Positions 32,267 through 44,990 are shown, counted from the stretch's first letter. The stretch: DNA of 64,000 bases from Albugo candida (GCA_905220665.1 CAJNAR010000144.1:682001-746000), one strand, 5' to 3'. The notes: generated by a model from the letters alone, not told the origin. Program-made: numbers and translations.

Positions 32267-34526
32267 ATGGTTTCTATCGACATTTCGCATCTGCCCGTCG
32301 TTACGTCGTCCGACGAAGTCACAACTCGTGCACCTATTTCAATGGACAATGTTTCTTAGGATGCGGCCAACAGCCAAACAGAATCCACGGAATCTAAAAC
32401 GGTCCAATCAGATGTGACCATGACTGCTGAGCCAGCCCATAGTCCGCCTAAAGAGATTCCGTCCATCCCTATGGACATCAATGACGCAGCGACGTCATCA
32501 CCTCCTTTATCGGCAAAAAGACCGGTTCAAATCGATAACCGACCTACCTTGGCGGATATCTTGAAGGGTCGGGAGGAAATGCGCAAGGATAAAGCGGCCA
32601 AAAAAGCAACCTGGAAGGTTGAAATGCCGAAGCCTTTAGCTGCAGATCTACGCGCTATTGAACAGCTTTTCGAAGCGGGCCGTTCAAGTTGGGAGGTTTT
32701 GTCTGCTCGCTTAACTGCAGCAAAACCTTTCGCATTACCGAGTGCCAAATTTTCGGTTGTGTTGGAGACTGGTCAAGCGCTGGTTCGAACCCCACCAGCG
32801 CACATTTTGCAATCTTTTGTTCGAGATCACGGTAATGTGATCGTCGACGAGCTTTTTGAAGCTGGAAAAATTGGCCAATTGGCAAAATTACCTGGTGGTA
32901 ATTTGAGACTACTCGTTCCCGAAGAGGAAGTCTGCCAGAAATTGGCTCATAAAAAAAGTTACGATTCTCGGTAACACCTACTCTTTCCGAGAATTTGATA
33001 TTCTCGGTTCACGATTTTTCGTGGATATTTTCGGAATTGGACCGGAAATATCCACACTCACACTTGCGTCGGCATTGCATCGTCTTGGTTGCGATGTTCT
33101 GTATGAGAACTTTCGTGAAGCAGTGGCTTCCAAAAGACTTGCAATGTCGACTTGGAGAGTTTATTTTCGAGGCATCAGCTGTCTTGAGCAGCTCATTGTT
33201 GGCGGAAAAGTTTGTGAGCAAATATGTATCGAGGGGAGATACTATTTGGCTCGAGGAAAATCTTCTCCACTCCCGGTTGATCGATTGAGGATGGGTCAGC
33301 GCAGTCCGTACTGCTTACTGCTGCCGGTGAAAACTCCTCAACCGAATCAGCAACCGACAAAAAACTTCGCTTCATCGGCTAAAAGTCAGCTCGTGAAGTC
33401 TAAACCAATACCAAAACAAGACAAAAGCAACGTCGACATGCCTGACGTGTCTAAAAAAAAGTCCCAAAAACAAGCTTCCTACTCGTAAAGCCACTTCTGG
33501 TCGCAACGTTGCTGATGGAAAAGCATCCGAAGTGCCAAAATCGGATCTATCTCAGCAGGATATTCCCTCCGTTGTTCCGGATGCCAACGAAAATACAGAA
33601 AACATTGCAGAAAAAGCAATGTCAAAGTCTACTGAAGACACGTGGACTGCGGTTCGAACTCGCAACAAGCGTAATCGATCATTTGATCGCTTTCATAATT
33701 TACTGAGCAACGCCCCTCCAAAATCATTGGAGGTTTTGCTACAAGCAAATACTTTAATGTTCTTGGCTCGGTAGACGTAAATTTCGTGAAAATCGACGTA
33801 ACAACGAAAAACGACTATGGCAAGCGGTACCAGATTGTACCATCGCAGCTTGTCGTTAACAATGATCTGGTTAATTTCAAAGAAGCATCTCACTTCATAA
33901 AGAAAAACCACACCCGGATCGAAAAGGACGATCGTCCTACTCGTGTGGAAGAAGTGGTGGATTTCCTAATTCAAGATGTGAAAACAGCTCAGACTCCTCT
34001 TCGACCGGATACTTTTTTCAAGGAGGATGTTCATGTTGCGAAAGCAAGCAAACATGTTGGATTCACATCCAACGGACACAGTATTCTCCACTTTGCATTG
34101 GATCACCCTATAGCACTGCATCGAGTGCTAAATCGTTCCATGATGTCCAATGACCCATGCTTGGAGCAAGTGGTGCGAGTCCACACAATAAATCGTGTGC
34201 TGGCAGCATCCGAACCGAATTCGGATATCACGTTCAGCAAAAAATGGTCGAAGAAAGTCGGTGATTCCGTTTCGGCAGTTCAAAAACTTATGCTCGCAAC
34301 GGTCGACAACTGGGGGACTACATCAATGGAAGTGGAAATATTGACACACGCAACATTCTCGCTCTCGTTCTTCGAGCTAATGTTGATCTGCACGGCACCA
34401 ACCATATATCATAGCGACCACTGGATCCAGTACATTACTGGTCAGCCAGTGCTGTGGATTCCAACTCACCACTGTCGTCTGCTTAACACGAATGTGTTGG
34501 TGCACATTTTGCCTTCACCGCTGTGA
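32267..34526 (+). pseudogene. LINE ORF1 (gag-like), broken
   Basis: The frame opens at the ATG at 32267 and meets an in-frame TAG at 32357. It resumes through a charged, Lys/Ala-rich region. It then shifts near 32950 at a run of seven A (the restored reading is LAHKK, then TILGNTYSFREFDI). A second shift lies near 33450 at a run of eight A, and a third near 33735. The product looks like a nucleic-acid-binding ORF1 protein with a central folded part (TLTLASALHRLGCDV, then WRVYFRG) and a basic, low-complexity region. No zinc knuckle is visible. Confidence 0.65.
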
Positions 34527-34583
34527 ACACTTTGCCTGAGCGGTTGGTTTGACGCACAGGGGGAGAGTCCAATTTTTGATGAC

Positions 34584-37500
34584 TTGGTGCAGTTACAGTC
34601 ATCGACTCTTCTTCTTACCGACGAAGCTTCCATCCTACAGCTGAAGGAGGAAGATGGAGCTCACAAACTCGTCGTGGACCCCTTTCAGTTCCGTAGTAAG
34701 GGAAGCTCATCGGATTTTAATTCTTGGACCAGTAAAACCATTCTTTCCGTCAATACAAACGGAATCAAAAAGAATGGTCACCTTGCCATCCAACATACCT
34801 TTTCCAAATACGCACTTTGTTGCTTGCAGGATACACGTTTTCGTGATCGTCAGCACCTGGAGACATTTCGTTTTCACCTGGCATCGACCTTCAACACTAA
34901 ATCTTTTGTCAGTGATACGAATAGTCTTCACTCTCACCCCTCTCGGGAACGACTAAACGGTGTAATGACTATTATCCGAAACGATTTTCCTGGTTTCAAA
35001 CTGCGGAAGTGGTACCCAATCTCACGGTTCAAGATCTTCATCTGGTGGTTCGTTTGGTGGTTCACGAAGCACCAGTATACGTCCACAACGTTTATGCTCC
35101 TGTGGATTCAACGGAACGAAAACCTTTTTTCGATCAGCTTCCAACTGGATCGTTCGAAGCAAACGCATCACACATCGTTTGTGGAGATCTCAATACAACT
35201 CTCTGTCCAAGTTTGGATCGTTCTAGTGGTGCTTCTCGACACGAACCGAGTCGTCTCACATGTTTGGAATGGATTTCAAACTTGGGTGTTATCGATGCGT
35301 GGCGTCAACCGCATCCGGAAGAACGTATCTTCACGGGACCTCAGCCAAGACGTAATCGGCTGGACTACATCCTTTTGTCGAAAAATCTATTTCGTACAAT
35401 TTATAACGATTCCAGTTATGCCACCCTTCCTCACACGGGGAACCATTTGGCACATGCACTCACATTTGCAAATCCAAGCCAACTTCAGGGCCGTGGTTAC
35501 TGGAAATGTCCTCTCTCTTTATTCGAGTACCCAGTTATCACAGAAGCTATCGAAGCGGAAGCAGATCTTATTCTAGCAAAGCTTCGTGCTTCTTCTTATC
35601 CCGGAAAGGATTGGGAACGTTGGAAGGAGTATATGAAGCGTTCACTTCAGCAAATTCAAAAGAAGATTCGACGTCAAGAGGAAGATGAGCTCTTTCGAGC
35701 TCAATTGGAGTGCTGCATCCGCTTATCGCATGTCCCAAAAAAAATCAAGAAAGAAGGTGTACAAAGCAGCACTCCATTCTTATCATCAACGAGTGACGAG
35801 CTCCTCGAAGTAAATCAAGACTCCGTGTTCGACCACCGTATGAAGAATACGGAGAAATCATCCCGATATTTTTTTCGCTCCCTCGAATAAACTTGTCATC
35901 GTGTTCCTTTGGAAGAAGTACTCCTTCCGAATGGCGAATTGTCAGCGAACCCAATCGACATCACCCTTCAGTTCACTGATCACTGGGGTGGAATTATGGG
36001 TGATAAAGCAAGTTCAACTGGAGTCCCAGTTCGTCCTTGTGTTCGAAAACAACAAACGCTGATCGACTCAATAATGAGGGCATTGCCCAGCTCTGATGAG
36101 TCGTTCCTTTCTGCTCCGTTAACCAAATCGGAAATGGAAGGAGCTATAAAAAGTATGCGCGGACACTCATCACCTGGAATGGATGGATTGCCGGCAGCAT
36201 TCTACCAACTCGCTCCGAGCGTTTTTGGTGAATGCTTGCAAATTGTCTTTGACGATCAACTTAGTCGAGGCTCTTTGCTGCGCTCTCAGCGTAGTTCGGC
36301 AATCATGTTGCTTTACAAAAAAGGATCTCGAACAGATCCTGGCAACTATCGTCCTATCGCATTGATATGCGTGGATGTGAAAGTGCTGTCGAAAGTACTT
36401 GCCTATCGACTCCAGAAAGTGCTTCCGAAACTAATACACGAAGATCAAAAAGCATTTCTGAAAGGCAGATCCATCCACCACCACATTCGGTACATAAGTG
36501 ATCTACAGGATTTGATCACTCATCGTGGTGAAGAAGCATATGCGAACTTTCTCGATTTTGAGAAAGCCTACGATCGAGTGGACTGGTCGTACATGTTTGC
36601 AGTGCTTTCGAAAATTAATTGTGGAAATTCGTTTATCAAAGTGGACAAAGCTTCTATACACCAACACGACTGTTTCGTTGTTGTTGAATGGAACGCTCTA
36701 ACCGAGGATCACTCCATCTCGGGGAGTGAAACAAGGTGATCCACTCTCCGCATTGCTCTTTCTCATGACAAAGCCGTTGGGTAATTTATTGCGGAGGAAC
36801 GACGGCCCTGGTGTTTGTATCAATCCAATGGATACATCAACCAGTTTATTCTTTGCGGACGACTCGACTTTGTTATCGTCTTCGCTCGGTGGAATGGAGG
36901 CTCAGCTTGATATCGTTCAACATTATTGTGATGGTTCAGGAGCAAATTTAAATATGTCCAAGTCGACTTTACTTCCTCTTAATCGTCGTCAAGTCTGTCA
37001 GCCGTTCGCTTCAGTGAAAGTTCTATCACGTTGCGAGTCGGTCAAGTATTTAGGAGTTCCTTTCAGTCAATCACCAGTGGTTGATTTGATGATTGAATAC
37101 CTAGAAGATCGTTTCTATGGTGGTTTTCGTCAGTGGTTTCGTCGTGCAAGAACGCTGCGTGGACGTTTACTGGTGGCGCAGACTATGGATTTGTCAAGAT
37201 TATGGCATTTAAAGACACATTTTCATATCCCGCAGCACTTACTGCGACGCTGGCAATCGATGTTAAATCGATTTGTGTTGAATCGAAAGTACGAGTGGGA
37301 TTCAACACACATGCAACTATTTCGATCGGAACTTTTATATCTACCTTATTCACAAGGTGGTTTACAGGTTCCGATGATCGAAAGTCAATTAAAGAAGCAA
37401 CGAATCCAATTCCTCCAACAATTTGCGCTCCATTCAAGTACGGCTGCTCCAAGCAACTGGAGACTGACTGGAATGGACATGTTGAAGACCATCTTACCCA

Positions 37501-38837
37501 ACTTTGGACCGTTCAAGCCGCTTGATATCTCAACGATATCACCTCGTCGGCATGCTACCATGTTTCGTTGGAATGTAGCGTCATCATGGTGGAAGAAGAC
37601 GTGCGTTTGGTCGAGTCAAAGTAAATGGAAGCTCACACCGACGACTTTGTCTTCGCACGAGCAATATATAGTTATGTTAAATGCTCCTGTGTGGCTTTAT
37701 ATGGATTAAATCATCCTCACTTTGAGCAGCAACAACGTTCTACTAGTGCTGTTGCTCATCGTCGATGTATGGGAATGGTCCCAGAACCTGCGCGTACTTT
37801 CGGATGCAGTTCGCTCAAGCGTTTCGTATCCGTTCTCTGCGTGGCTTGTTCGGTGGAAGATCAACTTGGTTCGATTCGTCTTCCGAGTTTGTCTTGCGTT
37901 TCAGTACGCACTCAGATGGCACTCCAGCTCAAGTTTCCACGACCAAGCTTTTGCGACGATTGTACGTCGAGCTAGTCAAATTCTTCGTCGACTTCAACCA
38001 GAGGGTGTGTTGTTGTGTCCTGAGCGTTCACTTTCCGGAGCTCATCCGTTTCATTTTGGCGTTCAAGTTTCGGATAAGAAAGTTTTCTTTCCAAATATTC
38101 CTCGGAATCAACTCTTTCGAGTTGTTAGTATAGCAGAACCACCGGATAAGCCGCACCCAATGTTGCTGCACTTACCGGAGAGGGACCGGACAGCTGCTTC
38201 GACTTGGGTAAAGGATTTCTCAAAGGGTTTCCAACGTCTTCGTGGACGTTTATTCCCAATCTACTCGGACATTCAGCTCCGACTTATACATTCAATTCTA
38301 CCAGTGCGACCCCGGTCCTGGTTTATGAAGCAAGCTCATCCGGAAATCATCTTGTGCACACAGGAGCATTGTGGTGAGGTGGAAAGTTATCAGCATCTGT
38401 TTTTCGACTGTAGTAGGACATACACGATTTGGGAAGAGCTATTACCATCGTGGACAGCTTTCTTTTCAGCTCGACCTAAGTGGTCGCACATTGCGTGTCT
38501 ACGATTTCCTCTCCTCCGTGAAACGTGGAAGCCATTCAGGGTGGTGTTGGAGGATCTTTGATCTGCATTGGTTGCCATTGCGATCCACTCCATCTGGACG
38601 GATCGCAATCGACGACTATTCGATCAAGCATCTTCAACACCAACAGGACCAGCTATATCGGTGATCTATAGCACATTCAGCGCCCATATTCGGTTTTACC
38701 AACGGCAGTGCTATGATCCCACCCAGCTTGATCAGCTTCAGACGGTTTTGCTCGGCCTATTGCAATCGGGTTCAGCTAAACGATATTTCTCCAGTAGATC
38801 AACTCATTTCAAGATACGAAGGCGTGAGCGCTTTTAA
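34584..38837 (+). pseudogene. LINE ORF2: endonuclease plus reverse transcriptase, broken
   Basis: An APE-type endonuclease (about 34.73-35.48 kb) begins at SVNTNGIKKNGHLAIQ and contains YVHNVYAPVD, CGDLNTTL and RLDYILLS. The usual SDH near its end reads GNH. The reverse transcriptase (about 36.1-37.1 kb) has SSPGMDGLPAAFY, NYRPIALICV, a VKQGDPLSALL box and the catalytic LFFADDSTLL. A C-terminal zinc-knuckle-like segment lies near 38.35 kb (CTQEHCGEVESYQHLFFDC). Frameshifts occur near 35.0 and 36.6 kb. In-frame stops occur near 36.70, 37.71 and 38.56 kb. Confidence 0.8.
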
Positions 38838-39002
38838 GTCTCGTCTGAGTGGTCTAGTCTACTAACTGGTCCTTGCTAGCGCCAAGTTCACTTTTCTGTG
38901 ACTTTGCAAGTCACATCTGCATGTATTTTGCGTTATTTATTAGAGTCTAGGCATTTAGAGAAGTCATTTTTGTCTTATTCTGGTAATATAGGCAACTTCA
39001 AC

Positions 39003-39016
39003 TGACTCTGTGCTAA
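39003..39016. repeat. right target-site duplication of the LINE
   Basis: This is a perfect second copy of the 14-bp sequence at 32134-32147, placed just after the retrotransposon 3' end. Confidence 0.8.
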
Positions 39017-39189
39017 TTTAAATGTACAAAAAGAAATGAATTTTACAATGAGGGACGAGATAATTGGAAAGCCAAACATGATCCAAACCGAAAAATAAGA
39101 GTAGCCTCAATTGAGAATCGCAAACATGCCCCGCATGCTGGAATTATCTCATATTCCTTTATAATTTACCGGGTAACCTCCAACAAGTT

Positions 39190-39430
39190 CTCCTCACTTT
39201 TCTGATTTTATGCAACGCTGCTCTCTTACTTTACTGCTAAACCCCAATACATGCTCCTTGGTCTTCTGATAAAATCCAACGATGTTCCTCACTTTCCCGA
39301 TAGACTCCAGCACATTCTCGTTGGTTTTCTCATAAAATACAATGATGTTCCTCATTTTCCCGATAGACTCCAGCACATTTTCGATGGTTTTCTCATAAAA
39401 TTCAACGCTTTTCCTGCTTTCCGGATAATC
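39190..39430. repeat. 63-bp tandem repeat, about four degenerate units
   Basis: TAGACTCCAGCACATT recurs at 39301 and 39364, and neighbouring sequence repeats with the same 63-bp period. Two flanking units are more diverged. On the minus strand each unit reads as 21 residues (for example LESIGKMRNIIVFYEKTNENV), open without stops, so the array may be a remnant of a repeat-containing coding region. Confidence 0.65.
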
Positions 39431-42400
39431 TCTTAAAGCAAGAGCGGCAATTCCAAAGCAATCATCCCAAACGTTGCGACATCATAGCGAACTCATTGAT
39501 CACAACAAGCTATATAAGGCAAAAAGTCGGACCTCCGATCATGTCGTTATATCTCGTGGGGTTGTAATGGCGCGCACAATTGTTCGAGAACTACGATGAT
39601 AAAAGATTCCAATGGTCACCATTTCTAGAGCTCAAGCGTTACTTCTTACTTTTCGAAGTATTGAGGGTAGTCAAGAACGAATGCAAACCAGGTAGAATCA
39701 TGGGCATTCTTGGCTTCAGCTGAGCCAAATCAAGACGCCAATCTGCCAGCCATGCATTTAGAAATGGAAGTAAAACTAGCTTCTTCCTCAACACAACCTT
39801 CACGTTCCCAATAAGTTGAATATAGAAGAATGGTCAGTATGATGGAACAAGCTGTCCAACTTAGCGACCGATAAGCCAAATAGTCACTAGGGCACGTCAA
39901 ATACCCAGTTTGGTATGCATTCGGTGCTGCAAAAGTTGATAAAGCGGGTTAAACTCGATTTGCTAACACGAACTACCACGAACATGAAAGAAGATGGAGT
40001 TCATCGTCGAGATGACCGTAAAGAAATCCCAGCGATGAAGTTGGTTGGGTGTTTTATGGACTTGAAAAATCAAATTGTGGAATTTCGTGATGCAAAGTGC
40101 TGGTTATCGCTGACTCACGGTAAGAAAGAGAATTTCAGCGGAAATGAAGTTGAGGTTTTGGCAGTCAGGATTTCTGAGACGTTAAAGAATAATCCTGGAT
40201 CTTTTACCATGCTTTTAAATCACTCCCGCTCGACTGAGCCACTATCGAACAACTGGCTGCCACAAATTGAGAAACTATGTTGGACATCTCTTCGTGTCAA
40301 ATAGCACCATTACATCAAGCTGCATGAAGTGATCCACGAACGTCGACGAAGCTAATAGATTTCGAAAAAGGTTGTTTTATTTGCCGTTTACGGCCGCTTC
40401 CCTGGGGACAATATCCTGGGCGATTTCAGCACAGCGCATTTATCTGCGGGGAGATGTATCTCTCGTCTTTGCCTCTCTTGGATCCTTTTTGTTCAAGTGG
40501 GGAATAGAGTCAACATAATTAGATCAGTGAGTTTTGTCGAGGCTAAATACATGTGTGATGATGAATGGATATCGTCGACGCAACCTCGGGTAATATACAC
40601 TGCATGACACGTGGTCCATTATTAGGCTATGTACAAAAAGGAGGAAGAAACGTTAACAGATTATGAGATCTGATAAACTTAGAGTTCAAGGTTGTGTCAG
40701 ACTCAGATCGGATCCGATCACGAAAGGTCATTGAAGCTATTGTCCACGATCTGGAATAAAGTGAGTACACAAGAGTATTCAACAGCACGCTCAAAAATAT
40801 CTCATTTATGTAGTAGTGTATATACCAAGTAGCCAAATCCCCTAACGCGTTTATCTCAGGAGCGTTGCTCTAAGGTCAGCAACAAGTAGCATGTACCATC
40901 CATGATGTGGGCAATTACTAAAGGCTTCCGGATTGCTGTCATTGTTTAAAGCTTGAGTCATGCACCTGCTTTGCCTATTCTAGTCCTAATTGGTATTCCT
41001 TGTTTGACTGTGCCTATTTTCATTTCTTCTTCTGTTTATTCGTGAGATAAATTCTCATTGCTTTTTTCTGTTTGGGCAGAATCGAGCAATCGATTATATG
41101 TATTATTTTGTTGCTTGTGAAACGTACTCGCTGCTCACGATAGATTCTTGGAGCCAATGTACTGGTAATATAGAGCTGTTCTGACCACAGTAAAGCAGGT
41201 GAGATACCTGCCCATCCGTTACCATCGTAAGCCAGGATGCGGGACTTACCGTACGATTTGGATGCTTATGAGACGGAAATTCTGTCATCTATGTCAGTTT
41301 TAATCATCAAGTGCACTAGGAGTGTAAATGAGTGTTGTTTATGAAGGTGATAAGACTGAAGGAGTGTAAGAAGCTGCTGGGAGAAACACAAATCTACTTT
41401 TTGTTCGTGGATGTTTCTGGTAGTTGTATGGTAAGCTGATAAATTCCACCAATCTGTTATCAAGATATTCAAATTATCGTAAGTATTCATCTTATCATAC
41501 GGTGCTGATGTAATAGCACGCTCTGTATCGTTACACAAAGTTTTTGTATTGTTTTGCTAAGATCCACAGTACGGTATCCCAACATGATTGTCATGGTTTT
41601 CCGGTCTGCAATAAACGACCAAGTCAAGAGGTTCCATCTAGATCGAATGTTCTTGATATTAGACCAGGATAAGGAATGCAATCCAGGAGCTACTTGTTTA
41701 CGATGAAGTTCAGATCGTAAATGACTACTCGGTACCTGGTACCATTCTTCTGGCATGTATCCCGGACGCTCAATCTTTTTTATACGCTTATGTTTCCTGA
41801 CGTTATGTGCGTTTCACCTACCAAATTGTACAGCAAGCATCATGCGTATAACGTGAGCGCGATCAACAAGACCAATCGCCAAGATAATCCAATAATCCAT
41901 ATCATCTCAGACGGTAGACTCTTCGGCTAACGCCCGGGCATTTATGTTCTGCATGAAAAGAGTCTAGCATTCAGAACATTTATAACAATTGATGGCTCCC
42001 AAAGTTATGCGATCGCTTCTATTTGCCGACATACTTAATATGACGCTATGCTCTAGTCTGAAAAGTGTTTAATGCGTTTGTCTGACAGAGAGGTACATAT
42101 AATTGAGGTCATTACGACACTTTGACGCATAAAATGACCTCGTGTCATATTGGTTCGCAACAACGGTTGTAATTTACTAACACTGCGCCTTCGTTTGCCA
42201 TTCCGTCGTCCGATCTATCATCATAGTCTGCAAGCCGGCACCTGCGTCAGACGTAAGTTTGGAACAAAGCGCTACCCATCGCCAATATGGGCACAAAATG
42301 CTGCTTGAAGTCTGGTATTGTGTATATCCGTGAGTTGCTATATCACGCGACGAGACTATCAGTGACGCAGCGAGAAAATAGCCTCCGCATTAAAGCACGA

Positions 42401-42989
42401 AACCAGGTACAAATTATTCCCGATGCCTTGTTGATTTCCAATTTTCTTCCTTCAGCGAAAAAGAAGTAAATACGCCCGACTTGTAGCGGCATATGTACTC
42501 GAATACCAAAACGATCTCGCTGAGCATGCATTACCGACTCTGTCATTCCCACAGAGCTGGATGGTACAAGTCCCAACCCCTTTTCACAGTGCAATCGTGC
42601 GGATATTAGTCGTGTACGTTTACATCAAAAAGATCACAACGCGAGCACCTTATCTTTTGCACCCAACGTTTCATTGTGTCTATGCAATTGCTTGTTTCAT
42701 GTTTGATAGTGTACCCCTTCGTGCCCCCGTACTGCTGGAAAATTTGTAGCTATAGCCTTCGCTCTCATTTTAAATTTCTCCGAGAACTTTGAACGATTGC
42801 ACTAAAAGGCTATCTATACGCAGTTCCGTTTTCTCTGTTTTTGCGACTCCAGTCTCTCTCTTGTCTTCTTTCGAATCTGTAATTTTTATTACAAGCATGA
42901 ATTCGACACTTGACTGCTCACTGGCAATAGATGGCATTCTACAAGAGGGATGGCGTCAGCTTTGTTGGATGATATACCGCAATATATCT
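39431..42989. other. gene-poor decayed stretch
   Basis: These 3.6 kb contain only short frames. The longest, 39915-40304 on the plus strand (129 codons), carries a VLAVRISETLKNNPGSFTML stretch that looks coding but matches no family I know. A minus-strand cluster at 41.1-41.76 kb is similarly suggestive. With no start, splice pattern or domain, I list them as possible remnants only. Confidence 0.35.
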
Positions 42990-43940
42990 GTATTCGACAT
43001 AATTCTCTGGATGCAGTTTTGAGCGCTGTGGGAGCAACATGCTTTCACAAATACCTTGGTATGTGGAGACGGCTATCGGTCTTGCTTGGATGCCTTGCTT
43101 CCAAACGCCAGGTAAATTTCTGTACAAGTTACAAAACCTCTTCTTACCCGGTTAGAGAGACCAAAACGTCACTTTCTGGCAATTCGGAAAATTTTCTATG
43201 AATGCTGCTTAGCGTACTTTTCCAATTCCGTGTGTTTGCCGAAATGAACAGTCACCGGATATTGTCGTGCATCGATGACCAGATTAAGCGGCTTCAGAAA
43301 CATTTGTATCCTCCAAACTCATCCCATTCTTATAGTGTCAATGCTCGATACTGCTCCAGTTTTTCTAGCGCCAGTTTTGATCGAAAAGGAACGACACGAC
43401 TCAGCAGTCTGATAAGAATATCTCTATTGATATTGTGTTCATGACCTTCGTCAAGAATGATAACGAAATTCTAACGTAGAAGAATCTCTGTCTTATTTCT
43501 TTCAAGAGAATACCGTCCGTCATCTAGTCGATGCGCGTTGAGCTTGAATCATACCTAATTTGGCATCCAACGTGGCAGCCTAGCACATGACCAAAACCAG
43601 CATTTAGCTTATCTGCTACGCGTTTGGCTGTGCTAACAGGGGCAACTCGTCTTGGTTGTGTGACACCAACTCTTTTAAAGAAATTTGGGTGTCCAGGATG
43701 ACCAAAGCCAGCTTCATAAAGAAATTATGGCATTTGCGTAGTTTCCCACCTTTCTGCTTCACCGTACGAAATGGCTACGTCGTTGTTGACCATAGCTTCC
43801 GTTGTTTGTTGCTCCGAACTACAAAGTGGGAGCTGCATATTTGCTATTTGCTTTCTCGGACTTCTATGAAGGTGAACACATGCTGGATTACTCTCCGACA
43901 ACTGCTCGGTTGGAAAATAAATACAACTACTCAAATATTA
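42990..43940 (-). pseudogene. DHX37/Dhr1-like DEAH-box RNA helicase pseudogene (core fragment)
   Basis: Reading the minus strand across frames gives the helicase core in order. It starts with LPLCSSEQQTTEAMVNNDVA, then a ruined Walker A (YGEAERWETTQ where GETGSGKTTQ is expected). FLYEAGFGHPGHPNF and VGVTQPRRVAPVSTAKRVAD follow, then MTDG, and a DEAH box changed to DEGH before NINRDILIRLLSRVVPF. VIDARQYPVTVHFGKHTE and a SLTG segment complete it. These are motifs Q, I, Ia, Ib, II and III-adjacent of the Dhr1 group, which acts in U3 snoRNP release and 18S rRNA maturation. In-frame stops (one at 43725-43727) and several frame changes show that it is dead. The two ends of the protein are missing. 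Confidence 0.8.
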
Positions 43941-44079
43941 GCTTCGAGATTATAGCTATAAAGAATCCTTTACAAAAACTGAAAGATTCGGAATGATATT
44001 CACTTCGACATCTTCGTATGTGACGACACCACTAACATAAGCGATACTATATCACTGATCTCAGCGCTCTGGGAACAAA

Positions 44080-44981
44080 GGATGCCACCATATCAAAGGA
44101 GACAACACAATTGCGTCAAAATACGAAACAAGTAAAAACAATGATGGGTCAGCGCGTACTGGTGAGAATTCGTACGGTTAGATCGAAGAGTACAAAGTAG
44201 AAATTGGTTCAACCATGCCAGACAAGCATGTAGAAGATGCTTACGTATTTACAATGGATTGGCATGCTGGATACAATTCAATGGAAATTTAATGTTACAG
44301 TTTGGCTCGGAACATCCGGTTGCACTTCCAAGACTGCCAACAGTAAAATCAAGGCCAAAGATGCAAGAAAGGGTAAACTGGTGCAAATTCACACAACAAA
44401 GTCAACTTTCACGACACTGGTAAAATCTTCTCCAGAATCTAAAGGATTTCTGCAAAAGCTCTTCATGTTCGACGGACTATTCATTGATGATGAATCCATT
44501 GTAGGCTTGAGTGATGCCGAAGGGGTCCAGCATTTTTTCAGGATCCTTTGATTTTGATACCGTTGGAAGCGCGTCATTCAACATCTACTGGAAAGAACAT
44601 GCTATTCATTGTCAGAAGAAACGGATCTGAAGAAAAAAGCCTAACCATGAATATGCAATCTGTTTCGTTTGGAAGTCGTTTTCAGCGACTACAGAGTTGC
44701 GTGTTGACCTCAACTCAGCTCTCGAACATCAGACTTTTGTCAGCGACTCGGAAATTTTCCGCTTCCATCCATTGCGGGAAAAAGTAAACGGTGTTTTGTT
44801 TGATTCTTATTCGAACTATTTTTCTGGATCAACGCTCTGAGCAATCTACCGGTTCAATATGCATATTCGTACGCAGGTCACAAGACATTTGGACCTTCAG
44901 TAGATCACGACGCTATTGTTTCTGTAAATTTGACTAATTGAAAGCATGTTTGATCAATTTTTCATGAAAAAGATAGTATCT
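44080..44981 (+). pseudogene. remnant of a second, diverged LINE (ORF2 start/endonuclease region)
   Basis: Across two frames the region resembles the start of ORF2 in the intact-length element. FDGLFIDDESIVGLSDAEG lies where the other has FDDLVQLQSSTLLLTDEAS. Later, HQTFVSDSEIFRFHPLREKV matches the other copy's TKSFVSDTNSLHSHPSRERL. It is frameshifted throughout. The boundaries are approximate. Confidence 0.55.
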
Positions 44982-44990
44982 TTTGATTTT
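44982..44990. repeat. left 9-bp target-site duplication of the foldback element
   Basis: TTTGATTTT directly precedes the terminal inverted repeat. The same nine bases directly follow the other end (45595-45603). Confidence 0.75.

Larger units (their letters stand above)
32148..39002 (+). mobile_element. non-LTR (LINE) retrotransposon, degenerate, 6.9 kb
   Basis: The element lies on the plus strand between 14-bp direct repeats. It has two coding regions: a gag-like ORF1 and an ORF2 with AP endonuclease, reverse transcriptase and a Cys/His zinc-knuckle C-terminus, the layout of L1/Tx1-type LINEs. There are no long terminal repeats. Both coding regions carry frameshifts and in-frame stops, so this copy cannot make intact proteins. 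The 3' end (before the right repeat) lacks an obvious poly(A) tail. Confidence 0.85.

Noticed and set aside
37133..37525. 130-codon plus-strand frame within LINE ORF2
   Set aside because: It is an alternative frame over reverse-transcriptase coding sequence with no domain of its own.
39190..39430. CRISPR-like array
   Set aside because: The units are contiguous with no unique spacers and the genome is eukaryotic.
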